The notes under the pieces are model-generated. The model was not told where the DNA came from. It worked only from the letters and a program-made list of their open reading frames with translations, and made no database searches. DNA of 64,000 nt from assembly GCF_005233835.1 (NCBI RefSeq), contig NZ_SZQA01000010.1, positions 124,001 to 188,000 on the forward strand, written 5' to 3'. The stretch is from Herbidospora galbida. Its GTDB lineage: Bacteria > Actinomycetota > Actinomycetes > Streptosporangiales > Streptosporangiaceae. The translations under genes were made by a program, and so were the position numbers. Shown one piece after another: positions 30,080 to 38,506 of this stretch (positions are counted from its first letter, which is position 1; every line of letters starts with the position of its first letter).

Positions 30080-32749
30080 GTGAACGGCACGCGTGACCCC
30101 AGGGTCTCGCTCATCGCCGCTGCCGGGCTCGGCGCGGCGGTCATCGCCGCTGCCCTGATAGCGGGGGGATCGGCCTCCGCGGTGACGGCGGTGGCGGGCC
30201 TGGTGACGGGTCTGCTCGCGGCTGTCTCCCTGGTGGTGGCCTCGGGCCGGATCATCTCGGGCGAGCGCGACACCAGCGACAGCGCGAGCGACCGGCGAGA
30301 GGCCGTGGGCTGGCGCTGGCTGGCCGGCGGCGCGCTCACCTGGCTGGCCGGGATCGGGGTGCGGCCGGTGGCCGAGGGCACCGCCTTCGTGCTCACCTTC
30401 GCCGACCTGATGCTGCTGGTCGGGGCGCTGCTGATGACGATCGGCTGCTGGCTGACCTCGCTGCCGCCGCCGCAGAGCCGGGGCCTGTTCCGCCAGATCG
30501 GCGACGGTTACCTGTCGGCCGCCTCCCTGTTCGCGATCACCTGGGCGCTGCTGCTCGCGCCGATGTTCGCCAAGGCCGAGGAGCCGGGCGCCTTCTACAC
30601 GACCCTCGCGCTGCCGCTGCTGTGCCTGCTGGCGACGTGCGCGGCGGCCCCGTTCGTCGCGGTCTCGCGGGCGGCCAACCGGTCGGTCGGGCTGGCCGGG
30701 CTCGGGGTGCTGTTCGCGGTCACGGTGGCCGAACTGGCCACCGCCGTCTCCCGCCTCAACGGCGTCGACCCGGCGGTTCCGGCCGGGCTGGTCGCCCCCC
30801 TGGGATTCGTCGCGCTGGCGATCGCTCCGTGGATCGAGGAGACCGGACGCCGCCGGGTGCCCTCGGATGAGCGCAACGCCGCGACGCCCCCCGTGGTGGT
30901 CACCGTCGCCCCCTACGCGCTCGTGCTCGCGGCCGTGGTCGTGGTGGCCGTGAAGGCCGTCGGCGCCACGGGCGACGTGCTGATGCCGGTCGTCGCCGTG
31001 TCGGCCGTGGCCGTGCTGCTGGCCCGGCTGCTGATCGTGATGCTGTCGGCCGACGGCATGCGGCGGCAGATGGTCGTGAGCGAACGGCAGCTGCGGCAGC
31101 TCGCCGAGAACACCGGCGACGTCGTGCTCATGGTCGACCTCGAGGGGGTCGTACAGGAGATCAGCGAGGGCGTCGAGACCACCTACGGCTACGCGCCCGC
31201 GAGCCTGCTCGGCCAGCCGATCGCCGACTACGTCCACCCCGAGGACGCGCCCGTGATCCAGGCGCTGCTGCGCCAGATCGCCGAAGACGACGGCAACATC
31301 GAGCGCTACGGCACGTGCCGGCTGGCCTGCCGGGTCCGCGCCGCCGACGGCACCTGGCGGCCCACCGAGTCGGTGGCGACCCGCGACGTCCGCCGCGAAG
31401 ACCTGATCCTGGTGACCACCCGCGACGTCTCCGACCAGGTGGCGCTGCGCAACCAGGTCACCCACCTGACCTTCCACGACGGCGTGACCGGGCTGCCCAA
31501 CCGGGCCTACTTCGAGGAGCGCACCCGCGAGGTGCTCGCCCGCTCGGCCGGCACCGCCGTGATCTTCCTCGACCTCGACGGCTTCACCGGCGTCAACGAC
31601 TCCGTCGGCCACGCGAGCGGCGACTACCTGCTCGGCCAGGCCGCCCGGCGGCTGCGCCAGGCCCTGCGGGCCGACGACACGCTCGCTCGCTGGGGCGGCG
31701 ACGAGTTCGCCGTGCTGCTGGAGGCCGGGGCCGACGCGCAGATGGTCGTCGATCTGGCCGAACGGCTGGTCCGGGCGGTCTCGCAGGAGCCCTTCCGGGT
31801 CGCCGACCGCGACATCGCGCTGACCGCGTCGGTCGGGGTGGCCTTCACCGAAGACGACACCTCGGCCGCCGACCTGCTGCGCAACGCCGACGTGGCCATG
31901 GCGCGGGCCAAGGGCCTGGGCGGACGCCGGGTCGAGGTCTTCGCGGCCCACATGCACGCCGAGGCCGTACGCCGCCTCGAAACCGCCGCCGACCTGCAGC
32001 GGGCCCTGCTCGACCAGCAGTTCGCGATCGAATACCAGCCCGTGGTCGACCTGGCCACCTCGCGCGTCACCGCCGTCGAGGCGCTGGTGCGCTGGTGCCG
32101 GGGGAGCGGCGTGTTCACCCCGCCCGAGCAGTTCCTCGGCACGGCCGAGGACACCGGCCTGATCGTGCCGCTGAGCGAGTGGATACTGCGCGAGGCCTGC
32201 CGCGAGGTCGCCGAATGGCGCGCGGCCAACTGGGACATCGGCCTGTCGGTCAACCTCTCGAAGCGCCAGATCATGGCGGCCGGCTTCGTCGAGACGGTCT
32301 CGGAGGCGCTGTCCGACAGCGGCCTGCCCCCGAGCGCCCTCACCCTCGAGGTGATCGAGGAGATGCTCGTCGAAGACGCCGAAGACACCATCGGCAAGCT
32401 GTCCGACCTCCGTGCCCTGGGCGTCCGCCTCGCGATCGACGACTTCGGCACGGGCTACGCGTCCCTGGCGCTGCTCCGGCAGCTCCCGGTCGACATCATC
32501 AAGATCGACCCGTCGTTCGTGAGCGGCCTCGGCCGCGATGAGACGCTCAGCCTGCTGACGCGCACGATCGTGCGGCTGGGGCATGATCTCGGGCTCATAG
32601 TGGTCGCAGAGGGAATCGAACGCCCCGAACAGCTCGATCTGCTGCGTGAGATGGGTTGCAGCCGAGGTCAGGGCTACCTCGTGGGGCGCCCTATGGCCGC
32701 CCAGGGGGTCAGCTCCCTCATCCGGACCAGCCTCACCGCGTCCGCATAG
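30080..32749 (+). CDS. Membrane PAS-GGDEF-EAL protein
   Basis: An 889-residue second-messenger enzyme. The N-terminal third has about ten hydrophobic segments. A PAS domain follows (LRQLAENTGDVVLMVDLEGVVQEIS ... SDQVALRNQV), then GGDEF (RWGGDEFAVLL) with an RADD I-site five residues before it, and EAL (VEALVRWC, NLSKRQIM, LEVIEEML, DDFGTGYASL, IIKIDPSF, AEGIE). Synthesis and hydrolysis residues of c-di-GMP are all present. It is the second such protein in the window but differs in its sensory part. It lies upstream of the ilvB leader. Confidence 0.92.
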   Translation: MNGTRDPRVSLIAAAGLGAAVIAAALIAGGSASAVTAVAGLVTGLLAAVSLVVASGRIISGERDTSDSASDRREAVGWRWLAGGALTWLAGIGVRPVAEGTAFVLTFADLMLLVGALLMTIGCWLTSLPPPQSRGLFRQIGDGYLSAASLFAITWALLLAPMFAKAEEPGAFYTTLALPLLCLLATCAAAPFVAVSRAANRSVGLAGLGVLFAVTVAELATAVSRLNGVDPAVPAGLVAPLGFVALAIAPWIEETGRRRVPSDERNAATPPVVVTVAPYALVLAAVVVVAVKAVGATGDVLMPVVAVSAVAVLLARLLIVMLSADGMRRQMVVSERQLRQLAENTGDVVLMVDLEGVVQEISEGVETTYGYAPASLLGQPIADYVHPEDAPVIQALLRQIAEDDGNIERYGTCRLACRVRAADGTWRPTESVATRDVRREDLILVTTRDVSDQVALRNQVTHLTFHDGVTGLPNRAYFEERTREVLARSAGTAVIFLDLDGFTGVNDSVGHASGDYLLGQAARRLRQALRADDTLARWGGDEFAVLLEAGADAQMVVDLAERLVRAVSQEPFRVADRDIALTASVGVAFTEDDTSAADLLRNADVAMARAKGLGGRRVEVFAAHMHAEAVRRLETAADLQRALLDQQFAIEYQPVVDLATSRVTAVEALVRWCRGSGVFTPPEQFLGTAEDTGLIVPLSEWILREACREVAEWRAANWDIGLSVNLSKRQIMAAGFVETVSEALSDSGLPPSALTLEVIEEMLVEDAEDTIGKLSDLRALGVRLAIDDFGTGYASLALLRQLPVDIIKIDPSFVSGLGRDETLSLLTRTIVRLGHDLGLIVVAEGIERPEQLDLLREMGCSRGQGYLVGRPMAAQGVSSLIRTSLTASA

Positions 32750-32760
32750 CCGGGCACGCC

Positions 32761-32777
32761 ATCTCACACAGTGAGAT
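32761..32777. promoter_or_regulatory. Branched-chain regulon operator, ilvB site
   Basis: ATCTCAC-ACA-GTGAGAT, a perfect 7-3-7 inverted repeat (8-bp arms if flanking C/G are counted). It lies 15 bp upstream of TTGACT (32793-32798), the likely -35. Similar repeats precede a leader gene, the citramalate synthase gene, ndgR and leuC. Confidence 0.75.
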
Positions 32778-32792
32778 GTGCGTATCACTAAT

Positions 32793-32822
32793 TTGACTGG
32801 TGGCCGTCTCATCGGACAAGGT
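32793..32822 (+). promoter_or_regulatory. ilvB leader promoter
   Basis: TTGACT, an 18-bp spacer and CAAGGT end 6 nt before the leader-peptide ATG at 32829, so the leader transcript probably starts at that codon. Confidence 0.5.
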
Positions 32823-32828
32823 GGGTCC

Positions 32829-32876
32829 ATGCATCGCGGTGGGATCCTCCTCGTAGTACTTCGCAGGCGCGCCTGA
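32829..32876 (+). CDS. ilvBNC leader peptide
   Basis: The 15-codon frame encodes [15 protein letters not shown], with six consecutive Ile, Leu and Val codons. This is the hallmark of a ribosome-mediated attenuator controlled by branched-chain aminoacyl-tRNAs. Its stop lies at the 5' arm of a GGCGCGC/GCGCGCC hairpin (32866-32901) and a terminator follows. The peptide itself probably has no function. Confidence 0.88.
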   Translation: MHRGGILLVVLRRRA

Positions 32877-32901
32877 CGAAGTCCAGAGTCCTGCGCGCGC
32901 C

Positions 32902-32936
32902 GCCCCAGCTCCGCCTTTGCGGATGGGGCATTTTTT
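32902..32936 (+). terminator. ilvB attenuator terminator
   Basis: GCCCCA-GC-TCCGC, loop, GCGGA-TGGGGC, then ATTTTTT. The true T run, rare in this DNA, supports intrinsic termination. It lies 41 bp upstream of ilvB. Confidence 0.88.
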
Positions 32937-32976
32937 ATGCCGGAACACGCCCAGCTCAGTCACAAGGAACGAGCCG

Positions 32977-34713
32977 ATGACCGAACAGATGACAGGTGCT
33001 CAGGCCCTCGTGCGGGCCCTGGAGCAGGTCGGGGTCGACACCGTGTTCGGGATCCCCGGCGGTGCGATCCTCCCCGCCTACGATCCCCTCTACGACTCCA
33101 AGAAGGTCCGGCACGTGCTCGTGCGTCACGAGCAGGGCGCCGGGCACGCCGCCGAGGGCTACGCCCAGGCCACCGGCCGGGTCGGAGTCTGCATGGCGAC
33201 CTCGGGTCCCGGCGCCACCAACCTGGTGACCCCCATCGCCGACGCCTACATGGACTCGGTGCCGATCGTGGCGATCACCGGCCAGGTCGCGTCGGCCGCC
33301 ATCGGCACCGACGCCTTCCAGGAGGCCGACATCTCCGGCATCACGATGCCGATCACCAAGCACAACTTCCTCGTCACCGACGCGGCCGACATCCCCCGCA
33401 CGATCGTCGAGGCCTTCCACATCGCGGCGAGCGGGCGACCCGGCCCCGTCCTCGTCGACATCTCCAAGGACGCGCTCCAGGCGACGACCACGTTCACCTG
33501 GCCCGTCCAGATGCAGCTTCCGGGCTACCGCCCGGTCACCCGCCCGCATTCCAAGCAGATCAGGGAGGCGGCCCGGCTCATCGCCGAGGCCAAGCGCCCT
33601 GTCCTGTACGTCGGCGGCGGCGTCCACAAGGCGCAGGCGTCGGCTGAGCTGTTCGAACTGGCCGAGCTGACCGGGATCCCGGTCATCACGACCCTGATGG
33701 CCCGGGGCACCTTCCCCGACAGCCACCGGCAGCACCTCGGAATGCCCGGCATGCACGGCACGGTCGCGGCGGTCGGCGCGCTCCAGCGCACTGATCTCAT
33801 CATCGCGCTGGGCGCCCGCTTCGACGACCGCGTCACCGGCCGGCTCGACACCTTCGCCCCGTACGCGAAGGTCGTCCACGCCGACATCGACCCGGCCGAG
33901 ATCTCCAAGAACCGCCACGCCGACGTGCCGATCGTCGGTGACTGTAAAGAGGTCATCGCCGACCTGGTCGCGGCGATCAAGGCCGGTTCCGCGCGCGGCG
34001 ACTACACCGAATGGTGGCGCCACCTCGACGCCTACCGCGAGACCTACGCCCTCGGCTACGAGACCTACGAAGACGGCTCGCTCGCGCCGCAGTACGTCAT
34101 GGAGCGCATCGGCGCCCTGGTCGGTCCCGACGCGATCTACGCCGCGGGCGTCGGCCAGCACCAGATGTGGGCCTCGCAGTTCATCGGCTACGAGAACCCG
34201 GGCTCCTTCATCAACTCCGGCGGCGCGGGCACGATGGGCTTCGCCGTCCCGGCCGCGATGGGCGCCAAGATGGGCCGTCCCGACAAGGACGTGTGGGCCA
34301 TCGACGGCGACGGCTGCTTCCAGATGACCAACCAGGAGCTCGCGACCTGCGCGCTCGAAGGCGTCCCGATCAAGGTCGCGGTCATCAACAACGGCAATCT
34401 CGGCATGGTGCGCCAGTGGCAGACGCTCTTCTATGAGCAGCGCTACAGCAACACCGACCTGCAGTCGGCCCGCCGCATCCCCGACTTCGTCAAGCTGGCC
34501 GAGGCCTACGGCTGCGTCGGCCTGCGCTGCGAGCGGCCGGAAGACGTCGACGACACCATCCGCAAGGCGATGGAGATCACCGACATGCCCGTCGTGATCG
34601 ACTTCGTGGTGCACCAGGACGCCATGGTCTGGCCGATGGTCGCCGCCGGCACCAGCAACGACGACATCAAGTACGCCCGTGACATGGCGCCGAAGTGGGA
34701 GCACGAGGACTGA
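32977..34713 (+). CDS. ilvB: Acetolactate synthase large subunit
   Basis: A 578-residue ThDP enzyme forming acetolactate and acetohydroxybutyrate, the first common step of Val, Leu and Ile synthesis. The catalytic Glu is in [20 protein letters not shown]-binding residues occur in the central domain, and the ThDP motif is GDGCFQM...[14 protein letters not shown] at 32977 ([15 protein letters not shown]) follows AAGGAACGAG; the upstream extension of the frame lies in the attenuator. The stop overlaps ilvN (TGATG). Confidence 0.97.
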   Translation: MTEQMTGAQALVRALEQVGVDTVFGIPGGAILPAYDPLYDSKKVRHVLVRHEQGAGHAAEGYAQATGRVGVCMATSGPGATNLVTPIADAYMDSVPIVAITGQVASAAIGTDAFQEADISGITMPITKHNFLVTDAADIPRTIVEAFHIAASGRPGPVLVDISKDALQATTTFTWPVQMQLPGYRPVTRPHSKQIREAARLIAEAKRPVLYVGGGVHKAQASAELFELAELTGIPVITTLMARGTFPDSHRQHLGMPGMHGTVAAVGALQRTDLIIALGARFDDRVTGRLDTFAPYAKVVHADIDPAEISKNRHADVPIVGDCKEVIADLVAAIKAGSARGDYTEWWRHLDAYRETYALGYETYEDGSLAPQYVMERIGALVGPDAIYAAGVGQHQMWASQFIGYENPGSFINSGGAGTMGFAVPAAMGAKMGRPDKDVWAIDGDGCFQMTNQELATCALEGVPIKVAVINNGNLGMVRQWQTLFYEQRYSNTDLQSARRIPDFVKLAEAYGCVGLRCERPEDVDDTIRKAMEITDMPVVIDFVVHQDAMVWPMVAAGTSNDDIKYARDMAPKWEHED

Positions 34714-35237
34714 TGAGCAGGCACACCCTGTCCGTTCTGGTCGAGAACAAGCCCGGCGTCCTCGCCCGGGTCTCGGCCCTGTTCAGCCGCCGCGGATTCA
34801 ACATCGACTCGCTCGCGGTCGGCCCGACCGAACACGCCGACGTCTCCCGCATGACGATCGTCGTCAACGTCGAGGACCTGCCGCTGGAGCAGGTCACCAA
34901 GCAGCTCAACAAGCTGGTGAACGTCCTCAAGATCGTCGAGCTCGACACCGCCCAGTCGGTGCAGCGCGAACTCATGCTGATCAAGGTGCGGGCCGACGCC
35001 GACTCGCGCAGCCACGTCCTGGAACTGGTCAACCTGTTCCGGGCGCGCTGCGTCGACGTCGCCCCCGACGCGGTCACCATCGAGGTCACCGGTACGGTCG
35101 ACAAGCTGGAGGCGTTCGTGCGCGTCCTTGAGCCGTTCGGCATCAAGGAACTCGTGCAGTCGGGCATGGTGGCCATCGGCCGCGGTGCCCGGTCGATCAC
35201 CGACCGCTCGCTCCGGGCCCTGGACCGGACCGCCTGA
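34713..35237 (+). CDS. ilvN: Acetolactate synthase small subunit
   Basis: A 174-residue regulatory subunit with an N-terminal ACT domain (LSVLVENKPGVLARVSALFSRRGFNI) that binds valine for feedback inhibition, and a C-terminal ALS_ss_C domain (RELMLIKVRAD...). ATG at 34713 overlaps the ilvB stop; an earlier in-frame GTG lacks family support. Sometimes named ilvH. Confidence 0.97.
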   Translation: MSRHTLSVLVENKPGVLARVSALFSRRGFNIDSLAVGPTEHADVSRMTIVVNVEDLPLEQVTKQLNKLVNVLKIVELDTAQSVQRELMLIKVRADADSRSHVLELVNLFRARCVDVAPDAVTIEVTGTVDKLEAFVRVLEPFGIKELVQSGMVAIGRGARSITDRSLRALDRTA

Positions 35238-35263
35238 GATAAGAACCCGAAAGGTTATTCGAA

Positions 35264-36262
35264 GTGACTGAGATCTACTACGACAACGACGCCGACCTGT
35301 CGATCATCCAGGGCCGCCACGTCGCCGTCCTGGGCTACGGCAGCCAGGGCCACGCGCACGCCCTGAGCCTGCGCGACTCCGGCGTCGACGTCCGCGTCGG
35401 ACTCCCCGAGGGCTCCAAGAGCCGGGAGAAGGTCGAAGCCGACGGCCTGCGGGTGCTCAACCCGTCCGAGGCGGTCGAAGAGGCCGACCTGACCATGATC
35501 CTCGCGCCCGACCACATCCAGCGGCACCTCTACGCCGAGCACGTGGCCCCGAACCTGGTCGAGGGCGACGCCCTCTTCTTCGGCCACGGCCTCAACATCC
35601 GCTACGGCCTGATCGAGGCCCCCGCGGGCGTCGACGTCGCCATGGTCGCCCCGAAGGGCCCCGGCCACCTGGTCCGCCGCCAGTACGCGGCCGGCCGCGG
35701 CGTGCCGTGTCTCGTGGCCGTCGAGAAGGACGCCACCGGCAACGCCTGGCCGCTCGCGCTGTCCTACGCCAAGGGCATCGGCGGCACCCGCGCGGGCGCG
35801 CTGAAGACCACCTTCACCGAGGAGACCGAGACCGACCTGTTCGGCGAGCAGGCCGTGCTCTGCGGCGGCGTGTCCGAGCTCATCAAGGCGGGCTTCGAGA
35901 CCCTGATCGAGGCCGGCTACCAGCCCGAGGTCGCCTACTTCGAGTGCCTCCACGAGATGAAGCTGATCGTCGACCTCATGTACGAGGGCGGCATCCACAA
36001 GATGTACTGGTCGGTCTCCGACACCGCCGAGTACGGCGGCTACTCGCGCGGCCCGCGCCTCATCAACGACGAGACCAAGAAGGAGATGCGCCGCATCCTC
36101 GACGAGGTTCAGTCGGGTGAGTTCGCGCGTGAGCTCGTGGCCGAGTTCGACGGCGGCCAGAAGCGCTTCCAGCAGTACCGCGACGAACTGGCCGAGCACC
36201 CGATCGAGAAGACCGGCGCCAAGCTCCGCCCGATGATGTCCTGGCTCCAGAACCAGGCGTAG
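35264..36262 (+). CDS. ilvC: Ketol-acid reductoisomerase
   Basis: A 332-residue class I enzyme that isomerises and reduces acetolactate with NADPH. The nucleotide motif is [19 protein letters not shown]; metal-binding Asp and Glu lie in [14 protein letters not shown] and the [16 protein letters not shown] segment. The GTG start is preceded by GAAAGGT about 9 nt upstream. It is 26 bp after ilvN in the ilvBNC operon. Confidence 0.97.
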   Translation: MTEIYYDNDADLSIIQGRHVAVLGYGSQGHAHALSLRDSGVDVRVGLPEGSKSREKVEADGLRVLNPSEAVEEADLTMILAPDHIQRHLYAEHVAPNLVEGDALFFGHGLNIRYGLIEAPAGVDVAMVAPKGPGHLVRRQYAAGRGVPCLVAVEKDATGNAWPLALSYAKGIGGTRAGALKTTFTEETETDLFGEQAVLCGGVSELIKAGFETLIEAGYQPEVAYFECLHEMKLIVDLMYEGGIHKMYWSVSDTAEYGGYSRGPRLINDETKKEMRRILDEVQSGEFARELVAEFDGGQKRFQQYRDELAEHPIEKTGAKLRPMMSWLQNQA

Positions 36263-36272
36263 GCACCGATCA

Positions 36273-36317
36273 CGGCCCCGTTCCTCCGAGGAAGCTTCGG
36301 AGGAACGGGGCCGTTTT
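36273..36317 (+). terminator. Terminator of ilvBNC
   Basis: CGGCCCCGTTCCTCCG and CGGAGGAACGGGGCCG form a 16-bp perfect stem followed by TTTT. Confidence 0.9.
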
Positions 36318-36336
36318 GGTGCGTGACCTGCCGATG

Positions 36337-36786
36337 TCAGGGCCACACCCACCCGGCCGGAACCGGCTCCCGCAGCACGCTGACGACCTGCCGCCGGAGC
36401 GTGGCCGGATCAGCCCCGTGGCGGGCGAGAAGATCTGGGGCCTCCTCCGCCAGTGCAAGCAAGAGGTGTTCGGTGCCGATGTACCGGTGGCCGAGGAGGT
36501 GGGCCTGGTGCCGTGCCTGCTCCAGAACCGCGGTGATCCCGTGTGTCGTCGGCGGGTCGTCGGCCTGGGGTGCGTCGGCGAGCTCGCGGGGGCCGGCGCC
36601 GAGCCTGCGCAGGCACAGGACCGCGACCCCGTTTCCGTTCTTCAGCAGGGCGGCCATGACGTGCTCGGGTGCCACCTGAGGAGCGTGCGCGGCGACCGCC
36701 TCCTGATCGGCCAGTACGAGCACTCGTTCGGCATTGGTGGTGAGGAACCGCTCGACCGGCCCTCGCAGCACTCCGCGCCGGAACAC
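36337..36786 (-). CDS. Clp N-terminal (repeat) domain protein
   Basis: A 149-residue protein with two degenerate Clp-N repeats: LADQEAVAAHAPQVAPEHVMAALL and ARHQAHLLGHRYIGTEHLLLALAEE. It has no AAA+ ATPase part, so it resembles stand-alone ClpS-like/ClpC N-domain adaptors of actinobacteria. GTG at 36786 is chosen because AGAGGAG lies 5 nt upstream; a start further up would overlap the preceding terminator. Role is inferred from the fold only. Confidence 0.82.
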   Translation of the reverse strand: MFRRGVLRGPVERFLTTNAERVLVLADQEAVAAHAPQVAPEHVMAALLKNGNGVAVLCLRRLGAGPRELADAPQADDPPTTHGITAVLEQARHQAHLLGHRYIGTEHLLLALAEEAPDLLARHGADPATLRRQVVSVLREPVPAGWVWP

Positions 36787-36815
36787 GGGGACTCCTCTCG
36801 CGACGGTGGAAATCA

Positions 36816-36856
36816 CGAAGGCCCGGCTCCCTTGATCAGGGGGAGCCGGGCCTTCG
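36816..36856 (-). terminator. Terminator after the FHA gene
   Basis: CGAAGGCCCGGCTCCC and GGGAGCCGGGCCTTCG form a perfect 16-bp stem. It lies directly after the FHA stop on the minus strand and just before the Clp-N gene. Confidence 0.85.
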
Positions 36857-36861
36857 TGCGA

Positions 36862-37398
36862 TCAAAGGGGGACGGACACCAGGAAGGCGCAGTCGCCGAA
36901 GCTGATCTCGTCACCGCTGCGGACTCGGGCCGGGCCCACCAGCCGCCACCCGTTCAGGCGGGTGCCGTTCAGTGAGCCCAGGTCGACCAGCAGCCAGTGG
37001 TCTTCTTCTCGTCGCAGTTCCGCGTGGATCCGCGAGACGGTCAGGTCGGCCAGCACCAGGTCGCAGGCCGATCCTCGCCCCACGACGTACCGGATCCGCG
37101 TGTCTGCCGGCAGTGCGAGGCGGGGGAGCTTGGGGCGGCGCCAGGCCGCCCGTAGCCGGGTGCTGAAGTCGGACACCGAGCCGACGAGGTCGGTGGCCCG
37201 CCGCCGGAACCTGCCCCGCTGGGGCAGGTCGGCGACGAGTTGTTCGAGCTCTGCGGCGCTGCGGGCGCGCAGGGCCTGGTCGACCCTGCCGACGAACGTC
37301 TCCATCGAGAGGTGGCCTTCGGCCGCCCGTTCACGTAGCTCGTTGAGCGCACGCTCGCGGTCCTCGTCAGAGGCGCGCACATGTGGCTCGGAGCTCAT
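36862..37398 (-). CDS. DUF1707-FHA domain protein
   Basis: A 178-residue cytoplasmic protein. The N-terminal DUF1707 helical domain (VRASDEDRERALNELRERAAEGHLSMETF) is followed by a basic linker and a C-terminal FHA domain (YVVGRGSACDLVLADLTVSRIHAELR ... LVDLGSLNGTRLNG), with phosphothreonine-binding Arg, Ser and His present. It could read out phosphorylation by Hanks-type kinases, such as those at 2.4-8 kb, but that link is inference. GATACT lies 6 nt before the ATG, consistent with a leaderless transcript. Confidence 0.9.
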   Translation of the reverse strand: MSSEPHVRASDEDRERALNELRERAAEGHLSMETFVGRVDQALRARSAAELEQLVADLPQRGRFRRRATDLVGSVSDFSTRLRAAWRRPKLPRLALPADTRIRYVVGRGSACDLVLADLTVSRIHAELRREEDHWLLVDLGSLNGTRLNGWRLVGPARVRSGDEISFGDCAFLVSVPL

Positions 37399-37449
37399 GT
37401 CTGGAGTATCCGCTTTCCGTCAGGCCGGTGTCCAGATAGCCCCTAAACG

Positions 37450-38334
37450 TCAGGGCTTCGCGAAGTCTTGGGTCCAGTATGGCCCACCCGCGACCACGTG
37501 ACCCACGCCGATGTGCGTGTAGGTGCAATTCATGATGTTCGCCTTGTGGCCGGGGCTGTTCATCCAGCCCTGAACGACCTGGGCGGCCGTCTGGTAGCCC
37601 TTGGCGATGTTCTCGCCGGCGGCGCGGAAGCTGAATCCGGCCTGCTTGAGACGGTCGCCGAAGGAGCGTCCGTCGGCCGAGTCGTGGCTGAAGTAGTTCT
37701 TCGCCGACATGTCCGCCGAGTGGTTGAAGGCGGCGGTGCGGAGCTTGGCGTCGTGCGTCAGGGGGCCGCAGCCGCCCTTGGCGCGCTCGGCGTTGGTCAG
37801 CCGCACGACCTCGTTCTCGACGGCCGTGCCGACGGTTCCGCCGGTGGGCGGGGTCGACGGGGTGGCGCTCGGCGAGGGGCTCGGCGACGCGCTGGGCGAG
37901 GCCGAGGGCGAGGGGGACGGCGCGGGGGTCGGGGTGCACGTGGTGATGTTCACCCGGCGCGAGTTGACGACCTGGCCGAAGCGGCCGGTCACCTGGGTGT
38001 AGTAGACGCCGGGGGCGCAGGTCGCGCGGAGGCGCAGCTTGGCGGTGCGGACGACCTTGGAGCCGCTCTTGAGCGTGGTGTCCGGACCGGCGACCGACTG
38101 CTTGATCCGCACCCGGACCCTGGTCTTGCCGAAGCAGCGGCCGGTGCGGGAGCCGACTGCGGTGAGCTGGCCGAGCTGGTTGACGGCGGGCTTCGAGGCG
38201 ACGATGCGGCAACGCGCGGCCTGTGCCTGCGCGGCCTGGGCCTGCGCGGAGGCCGCCGAGGCAGAGCCGACCGCCGGGAGAGTGGCGGCCAGCAGCACAC
38301 CGGCGCAGAAGAGCGCGCGGAGTGAAGTCTTCAT
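37450..38334 (-). CDS. Secreted CAP (SCP/PR-1) domain protein
   Basis: A 294-residue exported protein. A signal peptide (MKTSLRALFCAGVLLAATLP...) leads to an Ala/Gln segment, a beta-rich cysteine domain (residues 50-140), a Pro-Ser linker and a C-terminal CAP domain (LTNAERAKGGCGPLTHDAKLRTAAFNHSADM, FSHDSADG, AGENIAKGYQTAAQVVQGWMNSPGHKANIMN). Bacterial CAP proteins are extracellular with largely unknown activity. ATG at 38334 follows GGAAGGAA. Confidence 0.9.
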   Translation of the reverse strand: MKTSLRALFCAGVLLAATLPAVGSASAASAQAQAAQAQAARCRIVASKPAVNQLGQLTAVGSRTGRCFGKTRVRVRIKQSVAGPDTTLKSGSKVVRTAKLRLRATCAPGVYYTQVTGRFGQVVNSRRVNITTCTPTPAPSPSPSASPSASPSPSPSATPSTPPTGGTVGTAVENEVVRLTNAERAKGGCGPLTHDAKLRTAAFNHSADMSAKNYFSHDSADGRSFGDRLKQAGFSFRAAGENIAKGYQTAAQVVQGWMNSPGHKANIMNCTYTHIGVGHVVAGGPYWTQDFAKP

Positions 38335-38490
38335 GAACTTCCTTCCAGGGGTGGGGTTCCGAAGCTCTGGAATGGAACCGAAGTATGGCCTGGTCGGAGC
38401 TGTCATGCGAGGAAAACCGTCATATTCGGTGACCTGGTCGAGATCTTCCCGTTACGGAATCCCTGATGGCCACGTTCCAGACGAGGTTCA

Positions 38491-38506
38491 TGTGATTTAC
38501 GTCACA
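38491..38506. promoter_or_regulatory. CRP-type site
   Basis: TGTGA-TTTACG-TCACA is a perfect match to the CRP-family consensus. It overlaps the end of the MFS gene and lies about 160 bp upstream of the CAP-protein start on the same strand, so it may control that gene. Confidence 0.5.
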
